Assembly (NCBI GenBank): GCA_964522445.1
Contig: CAZFUY010000009.1
Location: 1-43,385 of the forward strand
From: CAZFUY01 sp964522445
Lineage (GTDB): Bacteria; Pseudomonadota; Gammaproteobacteria; SZUA-229
Length of the DNA: 43,385 nt
Reading direction: 5' to 3'
Every line of letters starts with the position of its first letter. The stretch's first letter is position 1. Both the position numbers and the translations under genes were made by a program. Below the pieces are notes generated by a model. That model ran no database searches, was not told the DNA's origin, and saw nothing but the letters and a program-made list of their open reading frames with translations. Positions 34,475-42,837 of the stretch are shown here, in pieces.

Positions 34475-35461
34475 CTATTGCTTAATAGAATCATTTTCCC
34501 AGTCCTTTAAAAATTTAATCTGTTGATCAAAATAGTCATCGTTAACCCAGTGACTTCCCCTGTCTGCACTAAGTGATATATGCAGCCCAATGTGCCACAG
34601 GTGCCGCATGCCGACAAATAATGGAATAGATTTAAGGTCTATATTGTCCAGATATCTTTCATTTTTATAGGCTGTAATAAAAGCAGGCCAGAGTGTATTT
34701 TCTTTTTTATTTAAACGTGCGCCCCAGCGGAAAACGGCAAGGTCATAAGCATAATAACCTTCACCGCAACAATCAAAATCGAATAAAGTTAATGTATTAT
34801 TATATAGATGTGCATTAGCGCCATTTAAATCACCATGACAAAATCCATATTTTAATGAATTAACAGGATAAGATAAAAACTTCTGTTTTATTTTTTCTGC
34901 GAGTTGTTTTATGTATTGCCAGTCTTCAGGTCGATAATGAAGGAAGTTTTTTATTGATTCTAGTGGTTTATCAATTAAATGATGGGTATCAATTTTAAAA
35001 CGTTTATGTGTACTACTAAAGTTATCGAAAGTGTTATGAAGTTTTGCCAGTGCCCGGCCATAAATTAATGCTTCATGTTTGTCGTTAGATTCAAATGAAA
35101 GGTTTTTTCCTTCAGCATAGCTGAATAATACAATATGGCGTGTGCCTTCTGCTGCGGTTACTGTTGAAATAAATTTTTTATCTAATCTGGGTACAGGTAT
35201 AGAGACAGATATATTATTTTTATGCAAAAAGTTTAAGGCATCTATTTCACAATTAATATCATCCAGACTTCGCCAGTCTTTTCTATAAGCACGAAGAATA
35301 TATTTATTATTGCCGTGGCACTTTATAAAGTAAGTGTCATTTAAACCAGCCTGATAATAGATGACTTCATCAATGTCAGTTAAGCCGTATTTGGGTAATA
35401 GTATATCTGCCAGTGCTGTTGTCGAAAGTACAGAATGGGTTGTGGGAAAAAACTGAGTCAT
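34475..35461 (-). CDS. APH-fold phosphotransferase at the end of the cobalamin operon
   Basis: A 328-residue kinase of the aminoglycoside phosphotransferase/choline kinase/ThrB-II superfamily. It has a nucleotide-binding KYILRAYRKDWRS, a catalytic loop CHGDLNGANAHLY (Brenner-type HGDxxxxN) and metal-binding TLFDFDCCGEGYYAYDLAVF. Its ATG overlaps the bluB stop by 4 nt, making it the last gene of the riboswitch-controlled operon. Substrate is unknown. Relatives phosphorylate homoserine, choline, sugars or proteins. The B12 context, and the absence of a GHMP-type PduX in the window, make L-threonine a reasonable inferred substrate; this has not been shown. Confidence 0.85.
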   Translation of the reverse strand: MTQFFPTTHSVLSTTALADILLPKYGLTDIDEVIYYQAGLNDTYFIKCHGNNKYILRAYRKDWRSLDDINCEIDALNFLHKNNISVSIPVPRLDKKFISTVTAAEGTRHIVLFSYAEGKNLSFESNDKHEALIYGRALAKLHNTFDNFSSTHKRFKIDTHHLIDKPLESIKNFLHYRPEDWQYIKQLAEKIKQKFLSYPVNSLKYGFCHGDLNGANAHLYNNTLTLFDFDCCGEGYYAYDLAVFRWGARLNKKENTLWPAFITAYKNERYLDNIDLKSIPLFVGMRHLWHIGLHISLSADRGSHWVNDDYFDQQIKFLKDWENDSIKQ

Positions 35462-36123
35462 TTTTTAGTGGCGTGATTATTCCAGGTATTTTCAAATACC
35501 AGTTCTTTTAAATTTTCCCGTTTTGCCCAGCCCACAGTTTCCAGCATGGGTTCATTATAAAAATTATCAACAGGACCAATACAAAAAACACCAATGGGTT
35601 TACTGTCTTCAGGCATATTAAGTAAGTCGGCAAGCTCTATTGGGTTGTATAATGATACCCATCCCATGCCCAGTCCTTCAGCGCGTGCTGCCAGCCACAT
35701 ATTTTCAATGGCGCAGGCAGTGGATGCTAAATCCATCTCAGGCATGGTGCGTCGGCCTACAATATATTTTTCTCGTCCATCAGCTAAAGCGACAACCAGT
35801 AATTCAGCGCATTCCATAATGCCTTCCAGTTTTAGTGACATAAAGTCATCGCTTCGTGAGCCAAGTGCTTCAGCGGTTTTAGGGCGCTCCTGTTCCACCA
35901 GTGTATGAATTGCCTTGCGAATATTCTGGTCGGTGATGTGAATAAAACGCCAGGGTTGCATATAGCCTACGCTTGGGCCATGGTGTGCTGCATCCAGTAA
36001 TTTCCAGAGCGTTTTTTTATCAACACTGCCACCAGAAAAATGTCGCATGTCTCGACGTTCATAAATAACACGATAAATAGCTTCACGATCTGCTTTGTTA
36101 TAACGAAAATCTTTTGTGTTCAT
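35458..36123 (-). CDS. bluB: 5,6-dimethylbenzimidazole synthase BluB
   Basis: A 221-residue flavin-destructase of the nitroreductase fold that uses O2 to convert FMNH2 into the B12 lower ligand DMB. Signatures: YRVIYERRDMRHFSGGSVDK, LLDAAHHGPSVGYMQPWRFI (the substrate-binding region distinctive of BluB over generic nitroreductases) and ARAEGLGMGWVSLYNP. It overlaps cobB by 4 nt upstream and the phosphotransferase by 4 nt downstream. Its presence implies an aerobic or microaerobic cell making true cobalamin. Confidence 0.94.
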   Translation of the reverse strand: MNTKDFRYNKADREAIYRVIYERRDMRHFSGGSVDKKTLWKLLDAAHHGPSVGYMQPWRFIHITDQNIRKAIHTLVEQERPKTAEALGSRSDDFMSLKLEGIMECAELLVVALADGREKYIVGRRTMPEMDLASTACAIENMWLAARAEGLGMGWVSLYNPIELADLLNMPEDSKPIGVFCIGPVDNFYNEPMLETVGWAKRENLKELVFENTWNNHATKK

Positions 36124-37409
36124 GGTGTGAATATCAGTGCTGTTGCTTCAGGATTTGATGGCATATACAGGTGCATATAGCTGGCAAGTAATTTCTTGTC
36201 ACGATAAACTGCTTCTTCTTTGCCATATTTTCCACTGGTTTGAGTCATGCTGCTGGCTTCCAGTATAGATTCTATTTTTGAATGATGAAAACTATGGCCT
36301 CGAATTACACCTTCGTTTAAATGCATTGATTGCATACTTAAATTAACCAGTTGCTTCTGTAGTTTCGCATGGCCTGGCAGAATGGCCGCCATATTTGCGC
36401 TATTGTTTTTGGCATCTGTAAGTGATTCAAGTAGATATAGCATGCCACCACATTCTGCAATAATGGGCTTTTCTGCTGCATGATGTTGTTGAATAGATTT
36501 GAGCATGGTTTTGTTTTTTTCTAAAGTGTGCAGGTGTAATTCAGGGTAGCCACCGGGCAGATATAAACTATCAATTTCTGGCAGTGTGTTATCTTTTAGT
36601 GGTGAGAAGAATATTAATTCTGCACCCATATCATTTAATAAATCCAGGTTGGCCTGATAGCAAAAAGCAAAGGCATTGTCTTGTGCAATACCAATGCGAA
36701 TGCCATTAAGTTTTTTTTCAACTTGTGTTTGAGACGGTTTATTAAATGTAATTGCAGCGGGTGTTTTAACTAGTCCATTATCCTCCAGCATCATTGCGGC
36801 ATGCTGGAGTTTCTGATTAATGTCAGGAATCTCACTGGCCTGAAGCAGGCCAAGGTGTCTATCAGGTAAAGTGATTTTTTCATCGCGATGTAAAGCACCG
36901 AACCAGTCAAGATAATCAGGTAATGACTTACGCAGCATATCCACATGACTTTTGCTGCCAACACGATTAGCGAGTACACCAGCCATAGGTAAATTTTTCT
37001 GGAAGCTTGCCAGCCCATGTGCAATTGCGGCAAATGTTCCAGCCATTGCTGAAGCATCAATAACTGCCATTACAGGAATACCAAACAGTGTTGCTAAATC
37101 TGCACTGGACGGATTGCCATCATAAAGTCCCATTACACCTTCAATAAGAATTAGCTCGGCTTCACAGGCAGCTTTGTATAATAACTGACGACATTGCGTT
37201 TCACCTACCATCCATAAATCCAGCTGGTAAACGGCATGACCTGAAGCCTGTTGTAAAATCATAGGGTCAAGAAAATCTGGCCCTGTTTTAAATACACGGA
37301 CATCCAGACCGCGTTGTCGGTACAGATAAGCAAGAGCAGCGGTAACAGTGGTTTTACCCTGACCTGAAGCAGGAGCGCTAATAAGAAGTGCGGGGCATTG
37401 GCAGGACAT
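36120..37409 (-). CDS. cobB: Cobyrinate a,c-diamide synthase (CobB/CbiA)
   Basis: A 429-residue glutamine-dependent enzyme that amidates the a and c carboxylates of (hydrogeno)cobyrinate. N-terminal P-loop APASGQGKTTVTAALAYLYR, FKTGPDFLDPMILQQASG, GVMGLYDG, and a C-terminal GATase domain with DSLYLPGGYPELH and nucleophile cysteine in IIAECGGMLYLLE. CbiA (anaerobic) and CobB (aerobic) forms differ in substrate and cannot be told apart safely here. It is the only corrin-ring-modifying step in the window, implying that ring-synthesis genes exist elsewhere or that cobyrinates are acquired. Confidence 0.94.
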   Translation of the reverse strand: MSCQCPALLISAPASGQGKTTVTAALAYLYRQRGLDVRVFKTGPDFLDPMILQQASGHAVYQLDLWMVGETQCRQLLYKAACEAELILIEGVMGLYDGNPSSADLATLFGIPVMAVIDASAMAGTFAAIAHGLASFQKNLPMAGVLANRVGSKSHVDMLRKSLPDYLDWFGALHRDEKITLPDRHLGLLQASEIPDINQKLQHAAMMLEDNGLVKTPAAITFNKPSQTQVEKKLNGIRIGIAQDNAFAFCYQANLDLLNDMGAELIFFSPLKDNTLPEIDSLYLPGGYPELHLHTLEKNKTMLKSIQQHHAAEKPIIAECGGMLYLLESLTDAKNNSANMAAILPGHAKLQKQLVNLSMQSMHLNEGVIRGHSFHHSKIESILEASSMTQTSGKYGKEEAVYRDKKLLASYMHLYMPSNPEATALIFTP

Positions 37410-37442
37410 ATTATTTTCTATTATTATGAGTATTAACCTGGG

Positions 37443-38048
37443 CTAAAACTCGACACCTTTTTGTGCCTGAATGCCTGATTTAAAAGCATGTTTAATCAGG
37501 CTCATTTCCGTTACTGTGTCAGCCAGTTCAATAAGTTCAGCTTTAGCTCCACGGCCAGTTACTATGACATGCTGCATCTGTGGGCGCTTTTTTAAATCGG
37601 AAATAATTTGATCAACAGGTAACAGTCCGCATTTTAATGCGATATTAAGCTCATCCAGCAATACCAGTTGATAAGAGTCATCAGATAATATTTTTTGCGC
37701 CTGTTGCCATGCGGTTTGTGCAACCTGTTTGTCGCGTTCATTATCCTGTGTTTCCCAGGTAAAGCCTTCGCCCATAACGTGATAACTGACGTTAGAAAAT
37801 TGGCGAAAAAACTTTTCTTCACCCGTTGATCCGCTGCCTTTTATAAACTGTACAACAGCAACTTTCATATCATGCCCTAATGCACGAGCAAGCATACCAA
37901 ATGCGGACGAGCTTTTTCCCTTGCCATTACCTGTGTGAACTAAAAGTATGCCGCGTTCTTCAGATGCATTGATAATATTTTTGTCAATGATCTGTTTTTT
38001 TCGTTGCATGCGATTTTTGTGTCGCTTATTAAATTCCTGGTTAGTCAT
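37443..38048 (-). CDS. cobO: Cob(I)yrinic acid a,c-diamide adenosyltransferase (CobO/BtuR type)
   Basis: A 201-residue CobA/CobO/BtuR-family corrinoid adenosyltransferase, with a basic N-terminus and P-loop VHTGNGKGKSSSAFGMLARA, then VAVVQFIKGSGSTGEEKFF, LVLLDELNIALKCGLL and VIVTGRGAKAELIELADTVT. It attaches the 5'-deoxyadenosyl ligand to Co(I) corrinoids. It is 3 nt after tonB in the operon. A second, structurally unrelated PduO-type adenosyltransferase is encoded at the right edge. Confidence 0.95.
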   Translation of the reverse strand: MTNQEFNKRHKNRMQRKKQIIDKNIINASEERGILLVHTGNGKGKSSSAFGMLARALGHDMKVAVVQFIKGSGSTGEEKFFRQFSNVSYHVMGEGFTWETQDNERDKQVAQTAWQQAQKILSDDSYQLVLLDELNIALKCGLLPVDQIISDLKKRPQMQHVIVTGRGAKAELIELADTVTEMSLIKHAFKSGIQAQKGVEF

Positions 38049-38051
38049 AGT

Positions 38052-38696
38052 TTAGTTAATTAGTTTGTAGGTAATAGGTAAAATCTGTTTTATGTTATGG
38101 CCGTTTAATGCTAGTGCAAAATATTCATGTTCTTCTATTTTGTTCAAGGCATTGATTGCTGCGTTATCCAGGACTTTATAGCCAGAACTTTTGCTAACCT
38201 GTATCTGACTGATATTGCCATCAGACATAATAATAAATTCCAGCAACACCTGACCTTGCCAGTGTCTTCTTTGTGCTATTTTTGGATAATAAAAATATCT
38301 GGAGAGTTCGCTGCTTAACAACCGGGTGACTTTTTTATAGTCAGGTTTTTTTGTTTGAATAATTTCGCTCAGATTATTATCTAAAACTACAGGTTTAACC
38401 AGTGCAGGAACAGCTGCCTTTTTATTTTTATGTATATTTTCTTTCTGTATGCGTGGTTGTGTGGTTGCAATTAATTTATTAATTTTTTTAACTGGATCAG
38501 GTTGATGAGAAGTCTGAGGCTTTTTCTTTTGTGAATCTGTTTTTTCTATTCCAGGTGTTTTAGTTAGACTAACTAATAAAGAAGAACCTCCCTGTTCTTT
38601 TTTAATTTTTATATCAGGGCTGATATGAACAAAGCCAAGCACCCCCAGGTGCAGGGCTATGGATACCAAAACAGAAATAATGATTTGATAGTTCAC
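38052..38696 (-). CDS. tonB: TonB-family energy transducer linked to btuB
   Basis: A 214-residue protein with an N-terminal transmembrane anchor (residues ~5-25, ISVLVSIALHLGVLGFVHIS), a K/P/Q-rich periplasmic spacer (~45-110), and a C-terminal TonB domain (~120-212: YYPKIAQRRHWQGQVLLEFI then MSDGNISQIQVSKSSGYKVL). It energises outer-membrane receptors with ExbB/ExbD, which are not in the window. Its position between btuB and cobO, 14 nt after btuB, argues for a dedicated cobalamin TonB. Confidence 0.88.
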   Translation of the reverse strand: MNYQIIISVLVSIALHLGVLGFVHISPDIKIKKEQGGSSLLVSLTKTPGIEKTDSQKKKPQTSHQPDPVKKINKLIATTQPRIQKENIHKNKKAAVPALVKPVVLDNNLSEIIQTKKPDYKKVTRLLSSELSRYFYYPKIAQRRHWQGQVLLEFIIMSDGNISQIQVSKSSGYKVLDNAAINALNKIEEHEYFALALNGHNIKQILPITYKLIN

Positions 38697-38710
38697 AGTC
38701 CACTACATGG

Positions 38711-40570
38711 TTAAGGAATTAAATAACTTGCCGATACATAAACTGTTCGGTCAAGTGTGTTGTAGTTAAATGCAGTTGCATATTCCTTGTCCAGCGCATT
38801 ATCAATTTTTGCTTTAATCTGCAGATTTTTGGTTAGTTGATAACTGGCATGAATATTAAGCAACCCATATCCGGCCAGTTTAATAATGCTGGAAGGGTAG
38901 GTTGATGTGTCTTTGTCGGGGCGTTTACCGTGACCTTCAATGCTTATGCCTGCTGATAATGCAGCAAACTTTTTGTCAATATTCAGGTTGGCATTTTTTC
39001 TTGAGCGTCTGATGAGTTTCTCATCTGTTTCTGTATTAACCGGGTCAAGCAGATTGAATTGAAACTGTATGTCCCATGAGTTAATGCGGGTGGCAAGCGA
39101 TCCTTCAATGCCCTCAATTTTTGCTTTGCTGATATTGGTTGGTTGCCATATACCAGAGCTATTAGGTGCCCAGTCAATTAGGTCATCAATTTTTGTCTGA
39201 TAGATATTTACTGACCAGTCGATATCTGCTATTTTGCCCCGGCTGATAATTTCAGCAGACTTTGAACTTTCTGGCTTAAGATTAGGGTTGCCTGACGACC
39301 ATGCGCTTGCGGGCCAGTACAGATCATTAAAGGTTGGCGCTTTAAATGCCTGACCATAAGATGCGGTAATGCTGTAGTCAGCGCTAAATTTATAACGCCA
39401 GTCTATATTGCCTGTCGTGTGAGAACCAAAGGCTTCATTTTTATCGCTTCTTAATGCAAGAATAATATCCTGCTTTTCATAATTATTCTGTAACTGTGCA
39501 AATACTGCTTTATTGTTGCGAGTGGTTTTTGCATAGTTTTGTGTGGAGTCAACTTTATCATCGATATAGTCATAACCCAGGGTAAGTAAAATGGAGTCCA
39601 TAATCTGAATATCATTTTGCCATGTAATCTGGTTTCTATCTGTATTGATAAAACTGCTAGTAGCGCCATTAACAAATTGTTCAGACTCATCGCGGCTGTT
39701 GCTGAACTTAAACAGGCTATCCCAGTTATCGGTTAAAAATAATTTAATGTCAGTGCTGATGGCTCTGTTTAAACTTTGTGTAGAGTTATCATCGGTTAAT
39801 GCGTTAGGTGAAGAAAAGCCGGGCATGGAATCATAATCTACATTGCCTTTTGCAAGAAATAGATTAAAACCTATTTCCAGTTTGTCGCTGATAATATCAA
39901 CAAAGGATGCGTTTATTGATTTATTAACATAACCATCTTTATCAGGATTGCTGGTAGACAAAGCATTAATGCCATCTGTTTTTAGATAAGCTGCCTGTAG
40001 ACTAAAATTAGCGCTGCCGGTTGAACCGCTTACGCCGGTGCTGACTTCAGTTGTGTTATATGTTCCCTGGCTGACAAAAATATTGGCCTTTGTTTCTTCT
40101 GTTCCTTTGCGAGTAAATATCTGAATAACTCCGCCAATGGCTTCCGACCCATAAAGACTGGATCTGGGGCCACGTAAAATTTCAATGCGGTCTATCAGTT
40201 GCAGAGGGATATGCTGGAATGAGACCTGTCCTGTTGTGGCTGATCCCATTTTTACGCCATCGATTATTAGCAGAGTATGACTGGTATCTGTGCCGCGGGT
40301 AAACAGACTGCTGTTTGAACCTATACCGCCATTGCTTGCAATATCAATTCCAGATTGCTGGGATAATAAATCAAGCAGGCTGGTTGCCTGAGATTGCTCA
40401 ATATCTTTTCGACTAATTAGCGTAACGGGTGCTAGCGTGTTGTTGATACTTTGTTCTGTTCGAGTTGCCGTTACGACAATGGGGTTAAGTGTATTTTCTT
40501 CAGCAAAAACAGATTGAACTGTGAGGCTGGATATTGCCAGTAAAACTGATTTTTTTAGAGTGTGACGCAT
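38711..40570 (-). CDS. btuB: TonB-dependent cobalamin receptor BtuB
   Basis: A 619-residue outer-membrane receptor. MRHTLKKSVLLAISSLTVQS and VFA form the signal peptide; the mature N-terminus carries a TonB box (NPIVVTATR). The plug (~residues 30-150) has DLLSQQSGIDIASNGGIGSN and IEILRGPRSSLYGSEAIGGV; the rest is a beta-barrel with BtuB-like length and sequence (SYGQAFKAPTFNDLYWPASA). It ends in YVSASYLIP, so the terminal residue is proline rather than the usual aromatic. Directly downstream of a cobalamin riboswitch, which secures the substrate assignment. Ten codons of open frame upstream (to 40600) lack signal-peptide character. Confidence 0.93.
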   Translation of the reverse strand: MRHTLKKSVLLAISSLTVQSVFAEENTLNPIVVTATRTEQSINNTLAPVTLISRKDIEQSQATSLLDLLSQQSGIDIASNGGIGSNSSLFTRGTDTSHTLLIIDGVKMGSATTGQVSFQHIPLQLIDRIEILRGPRSSLYGSEAIGGVIQIFTRKGTEETKANIFVSQGTYNTTEVSTGVSGSTGSANFSLQAAYLKTDGINALSTSNPDKDGYVNKSINASFVDIISDKLEIGFNLFLAKGNVDYDSMPGFSSPNALTDDNSTQSLNRAISTDIKLFLTDNWDSLFKFSNSRDESEQFVNGATSSFINTDRNQITWQNDIQIMDSILLTLGYDYIDDKVDSTQNYAKTTRNNKAVFAQLQNNYEKQDIILALRSDKNEAFGSHTTGNIDWRYKFSADYSITASYGQAFKAPTFNDLYWPASAWSSGNPNLKPESSKSAEIISRGKIADIDWSVNIYQTKIDDLIDWAPNSSGIWQPTNISKAKIEGIEGSLATRINSWDIQFQFNLLDPVNTETDEKLIRRSRKNANLNIDKKFAALSAGISIEGHGKRPDKDTSTYPSSIIKLAGYGLLNIHASYQLTKNLQIKAKIDNALDKEYATAFNYNTLDRTVYVSASYLIP

Positions 40571-40680
40571 TTGTATTTCTCCGATGCACCGCCCGTGCAA
40601 TAGTCATTTATGAATTACGGAGAAAAATAGATGGGATGCGTTTATAAAAAACGTTCTCATCGAACCGCCCTCCGCAGTTC

Positions 40681-40885
40681 AGTATGGATACGCATCAGGC
40701 CGGTCTCCGGGCTTATGAGCTACTGCAATAATTAACGCCTTCCCATGCCTGTTTGCACAGTGGCTATTGTTAATCACTAACTCACTTACCGTTGCGGGGG
40801 CAGCGCTGGAATTGTGATAATCACGTACCAGCTTCCCGTTTAATCCTGTTTTTAATACAGGACACCTGAAGCAATTTGAGCGGTG
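40681..40885 (-). promoter_or_regulatory. Cobalamin riboswitch upstream of btuB
   Basis: On the minus strand, in order: CAGGTGTCCTG, ACGGGAAGCTGG, GCTGCCCCCGCAACGGTAAG, GCCACTGTG, GCATGGGAAGG and AGCTCATAAGCCCGGAGACC with GGCC (the B12 box is AGCC...GGAGACCGGCC). These are the conserved blocks of the adenosylcobalamin aptamer. A GAACTGC-GGAGG-GCGGTTC hairpin (around 40660-40678) followed by a T-run lies between the aptamer and btuB and may be the expression platform. Controls the btuB operon. Confidence 0.97.
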
Positions 40886-40975
40886 AACTTTAAGGATAGT
40901 TGTGTTGTCTGTCAAGAATCAAAATGTGAATTCAGGTTATCTGTATGATATTGCTAGCTATTTTATAAATAAAAA

Positions 40976-41743
40976 TTATGCGGGTGTATAAATTTTACCG
41001 TCTGGAGTTTGAAATTCATTAACAGGGTATTGAAATAAAGCTTCAAGATTTGAGGGATTTAACAGGTTATCGGCAACACCGGCTAATGTTTTTCCATCGT
41101 CTAATAAAAATAACAGGTGATCACAAAAACGAGCGGCTAAATTAATATCATGCAGGCTCATAAAAACAATCTGTTGCTTTTCTTTTGCATCATTGCAAAT
41201 TTTTGTTAGAAGATTTATCTGATAATTTAAATCCAGATGACTATTGGGTTCATCTAATAATAATATATCCGGGTTTTGTGTTATGAGGGTCGCAATAGCA
41301 ACCCGTTGACGCTCACCGCCTGAGAGATTATTAACCAGTCGGCCAGACATAGCTTGCATTTCAACCTGTTCAAGTGCTTTAGTTGCAAGCAAATAATCGT
41401 GCTGATTTTCCCACTGCCAGTTAGCAATATGAGGGTGGCGACCTGTTAGTACTGTTTCTATTACAGTAGAGGGAAAAGGATCTTCTACGTGTTGTAATAA
41501 CAGACCTAATTGTTGGGCAATTTGTTTGCGGCTTAAGTCAATTATATTTTTTTTATTAATAAAAATATTGCCAGACTTTCTTTCTCTTAAGCCAGCCAGA
41601 GTATGCAGTAAAGTTGTTTTGCCTGCACCATTACGCCCCAGCATACCCCAGATTTCTCCGGCTTCAATATTTAAACTGAGATTGCTGCAAATCTGTTTGT
41701 TGCCAATTTCAATAGATAAATTTTCTGTATGCAATGAGGTCAT
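40976..41743 (-). CDS. btuD: Cobalamin ABC transporter ATP-binding protein BtuD
   Basis: A 255-residue ABC ATPase with Walker A (GRNGAGKTTLLHTLAGL), Q-loop (LLLQHVEDPF), signature NLSGGERQRVAIA, Walker B (ILLLDEPNSHLDL) and switch histidine (MSLHDINLA) intact. It belongs to the FecE/BtuD/HmuV subfamily for iron-chelate and corrinoid import. It overlaps btuC by 4 nt. btuF and btuB nearby support cobalamin as substrate. It is transcribed toward the riboswitch region, 90 nt before the aptamer. Confidence 0.92.
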   Translation of the reverse strand: MTSLHTENLSIEIGNKQICSNLSLNIEAGEIWGMLGRNGAGKTTLLHTLAGLRERKSGNIFINKKNIIDLSRKQIAQQLGLLLQHVEDPFPSTVIETVLTGRHPHIANWQWENQHDYLLATKALEQVEMQAMSGRLVNNLSGGERQRVAIATLITQNPDILLLDEPNSHLDLNYQINLLTKICNDAKEKQQIVFMSLHDINLAARFCDHLLFLLDDGKTLAGVADNLLNPSNLEALFQYPVNEFQTPDGKIYTPA

Positions 41744-42720
41744 TGATCTTTACCAAAATTTCTATTGAGTAGTACAAGAAAAAAGGGAACGCCAATAAAT
41801 GCAGTGATAACACCCACAGGTAATTGTTGTGGGGCGATAATGGTTCGAGCAATGGTGTCTGATATTAATAACAAACTGCCACCCAGTAAAACTGATGCGG
41901 GAATTAATAAGCGATGATCACTACCGGAAATTAGGCGCAGCATATGTGGCACAACTAAACCGACAAAACCGACACTACCTGCCTGAGTTACTGCAATAGC
42001 CGTAAGCAGTGATGCTAAAAGAAACAGGCTAATGCGCAAAGGTTTAACCGAAACGCCTAATGCACTGGCCTGCAAATCACCCCGAGAAAGAATATTGAGT
42101 TGTCGTGCTAATAAAAACGTTATAAATAAACCCGATAATAAAATAATTAAATGAGACCAGTCAGCATGAGTGTGGCTGATATCACCCATAAGCCAGAATA
42201 ACATTCCTCGTAAGGGTTTTTCCGGGCTAAGAGATAGAATAAAGTTAATCATTGCTCCCCAGCCAGCAGCGATAACAACACCAGTAAGTAATAAGCGTGT
42301 TGGATTCCAGCTGCCTTTGCCATGGGATAATCCGAAGACTAATAGAATTGATATAAATGCACCGGCAAATGCGCTGCTGGATATTAAACCGCCGGTTAAG
42401 CCAGCGGACATAGCAAGTAAGGCCGCAACAGAAGCGCCACCAGATACACCAAGTATGTAGGGGTCGGCTAGTGGGTTGCGTAATAACACCTGCATAAGTA
42501 CCCCGGCTAATGCAAGCAGGCCGCCCGTGATAAAAGCAATATAGGCACGAGGAGCACGTAATTCCCAGATAATGGTGTTGGTTGTATTTTCTTCCAGGCT
42601 TGAAAACGATGTTAAAATTTGTTGAAAAGAAAGATGCATACTGCCTACTGAAAATGCCAGTACAAAACTGAATATGCTGAGTATGATAAGCAAAATAAGT
42701 AATGGAACAGGGCGAAGCAT
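41740..42720 (-). CDS. btuC: Cobalamin ABC transporter permease BtuC
   Basis: A 326-residue FecCD-family permease with about ten transmembrane helices. Signature segments: WELRAPRAYIAFITGGLLAL, LRNPLADPYILGVSGGASVA, ARQLNILSRGDLQASALGVS (region contacting the ATPase) and GSVGFVGLVVPHMLRLISGS. A BtuC2D2F complex with the neighbouring genes imports corrinoids across the inner membrane. Divergent from the PduO-type gene with a 117-nt gap, which is too short for a cobalamin riboswitch. Confidence 0.92.
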   Translation of the reverse strand: MLRPVPLLILLIILSIFSFVLAFSVGSMHLSFQQILTSFSSLEENTTNTIIWELRAPRAYIAFITGGLLALAGVLMQVLLRNPLADPYILGVSGGASVAALLAMSAGLTGGLISSSAFAGAFISILLVFGLSHGKGSWNPTRLLLTGVVIAAGWGAMINFILSLSPEKPLRGMLFWLMGDISHTHADWSHLIILLSGLFITFLLARQLNILSRGDLQASALGVSVKPLRISLFLLASLLTAIAVTQAGSVGFVGLVVPHMLRLISGSDHRLLIPASVLLGGSLLLISDTIARTIIAPQQLPVGVITAFIGVPFFLVLLNRNFGKDQ

Positions 42721-42746
42721 AATTTCTCTAATATTTTATTGAGTGA

Positions 42747-42758
42747 TGATTATAATCA
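42747..42758. promoter_or_regulatory. 12-bp perfect palindrome between btuC and pduO-type gene
   Basis: TGATTATAATCA is perfectly self-complementary and lies 27 nt upstream of the btuC start in the AT-rich divergent promoter region. It may be a protein-binding operator or chance in AT-rich DNA. Confidence 0.3.
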
Positions 42759-42837
42759 CATAAAGAAAAATCTATAAATATAATTTTTGTTATTCTGATT
42801 GCCTGGAATGACAAAATAAAAATAAACAGGAAAGAAA

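Noticed and set aside
40679..40915. Minus-strand open frame of 78 codons upstream of btuB
   Set aside because: It coincides with the cobalamin riboswitch; it is a by-product of RNA conservation.
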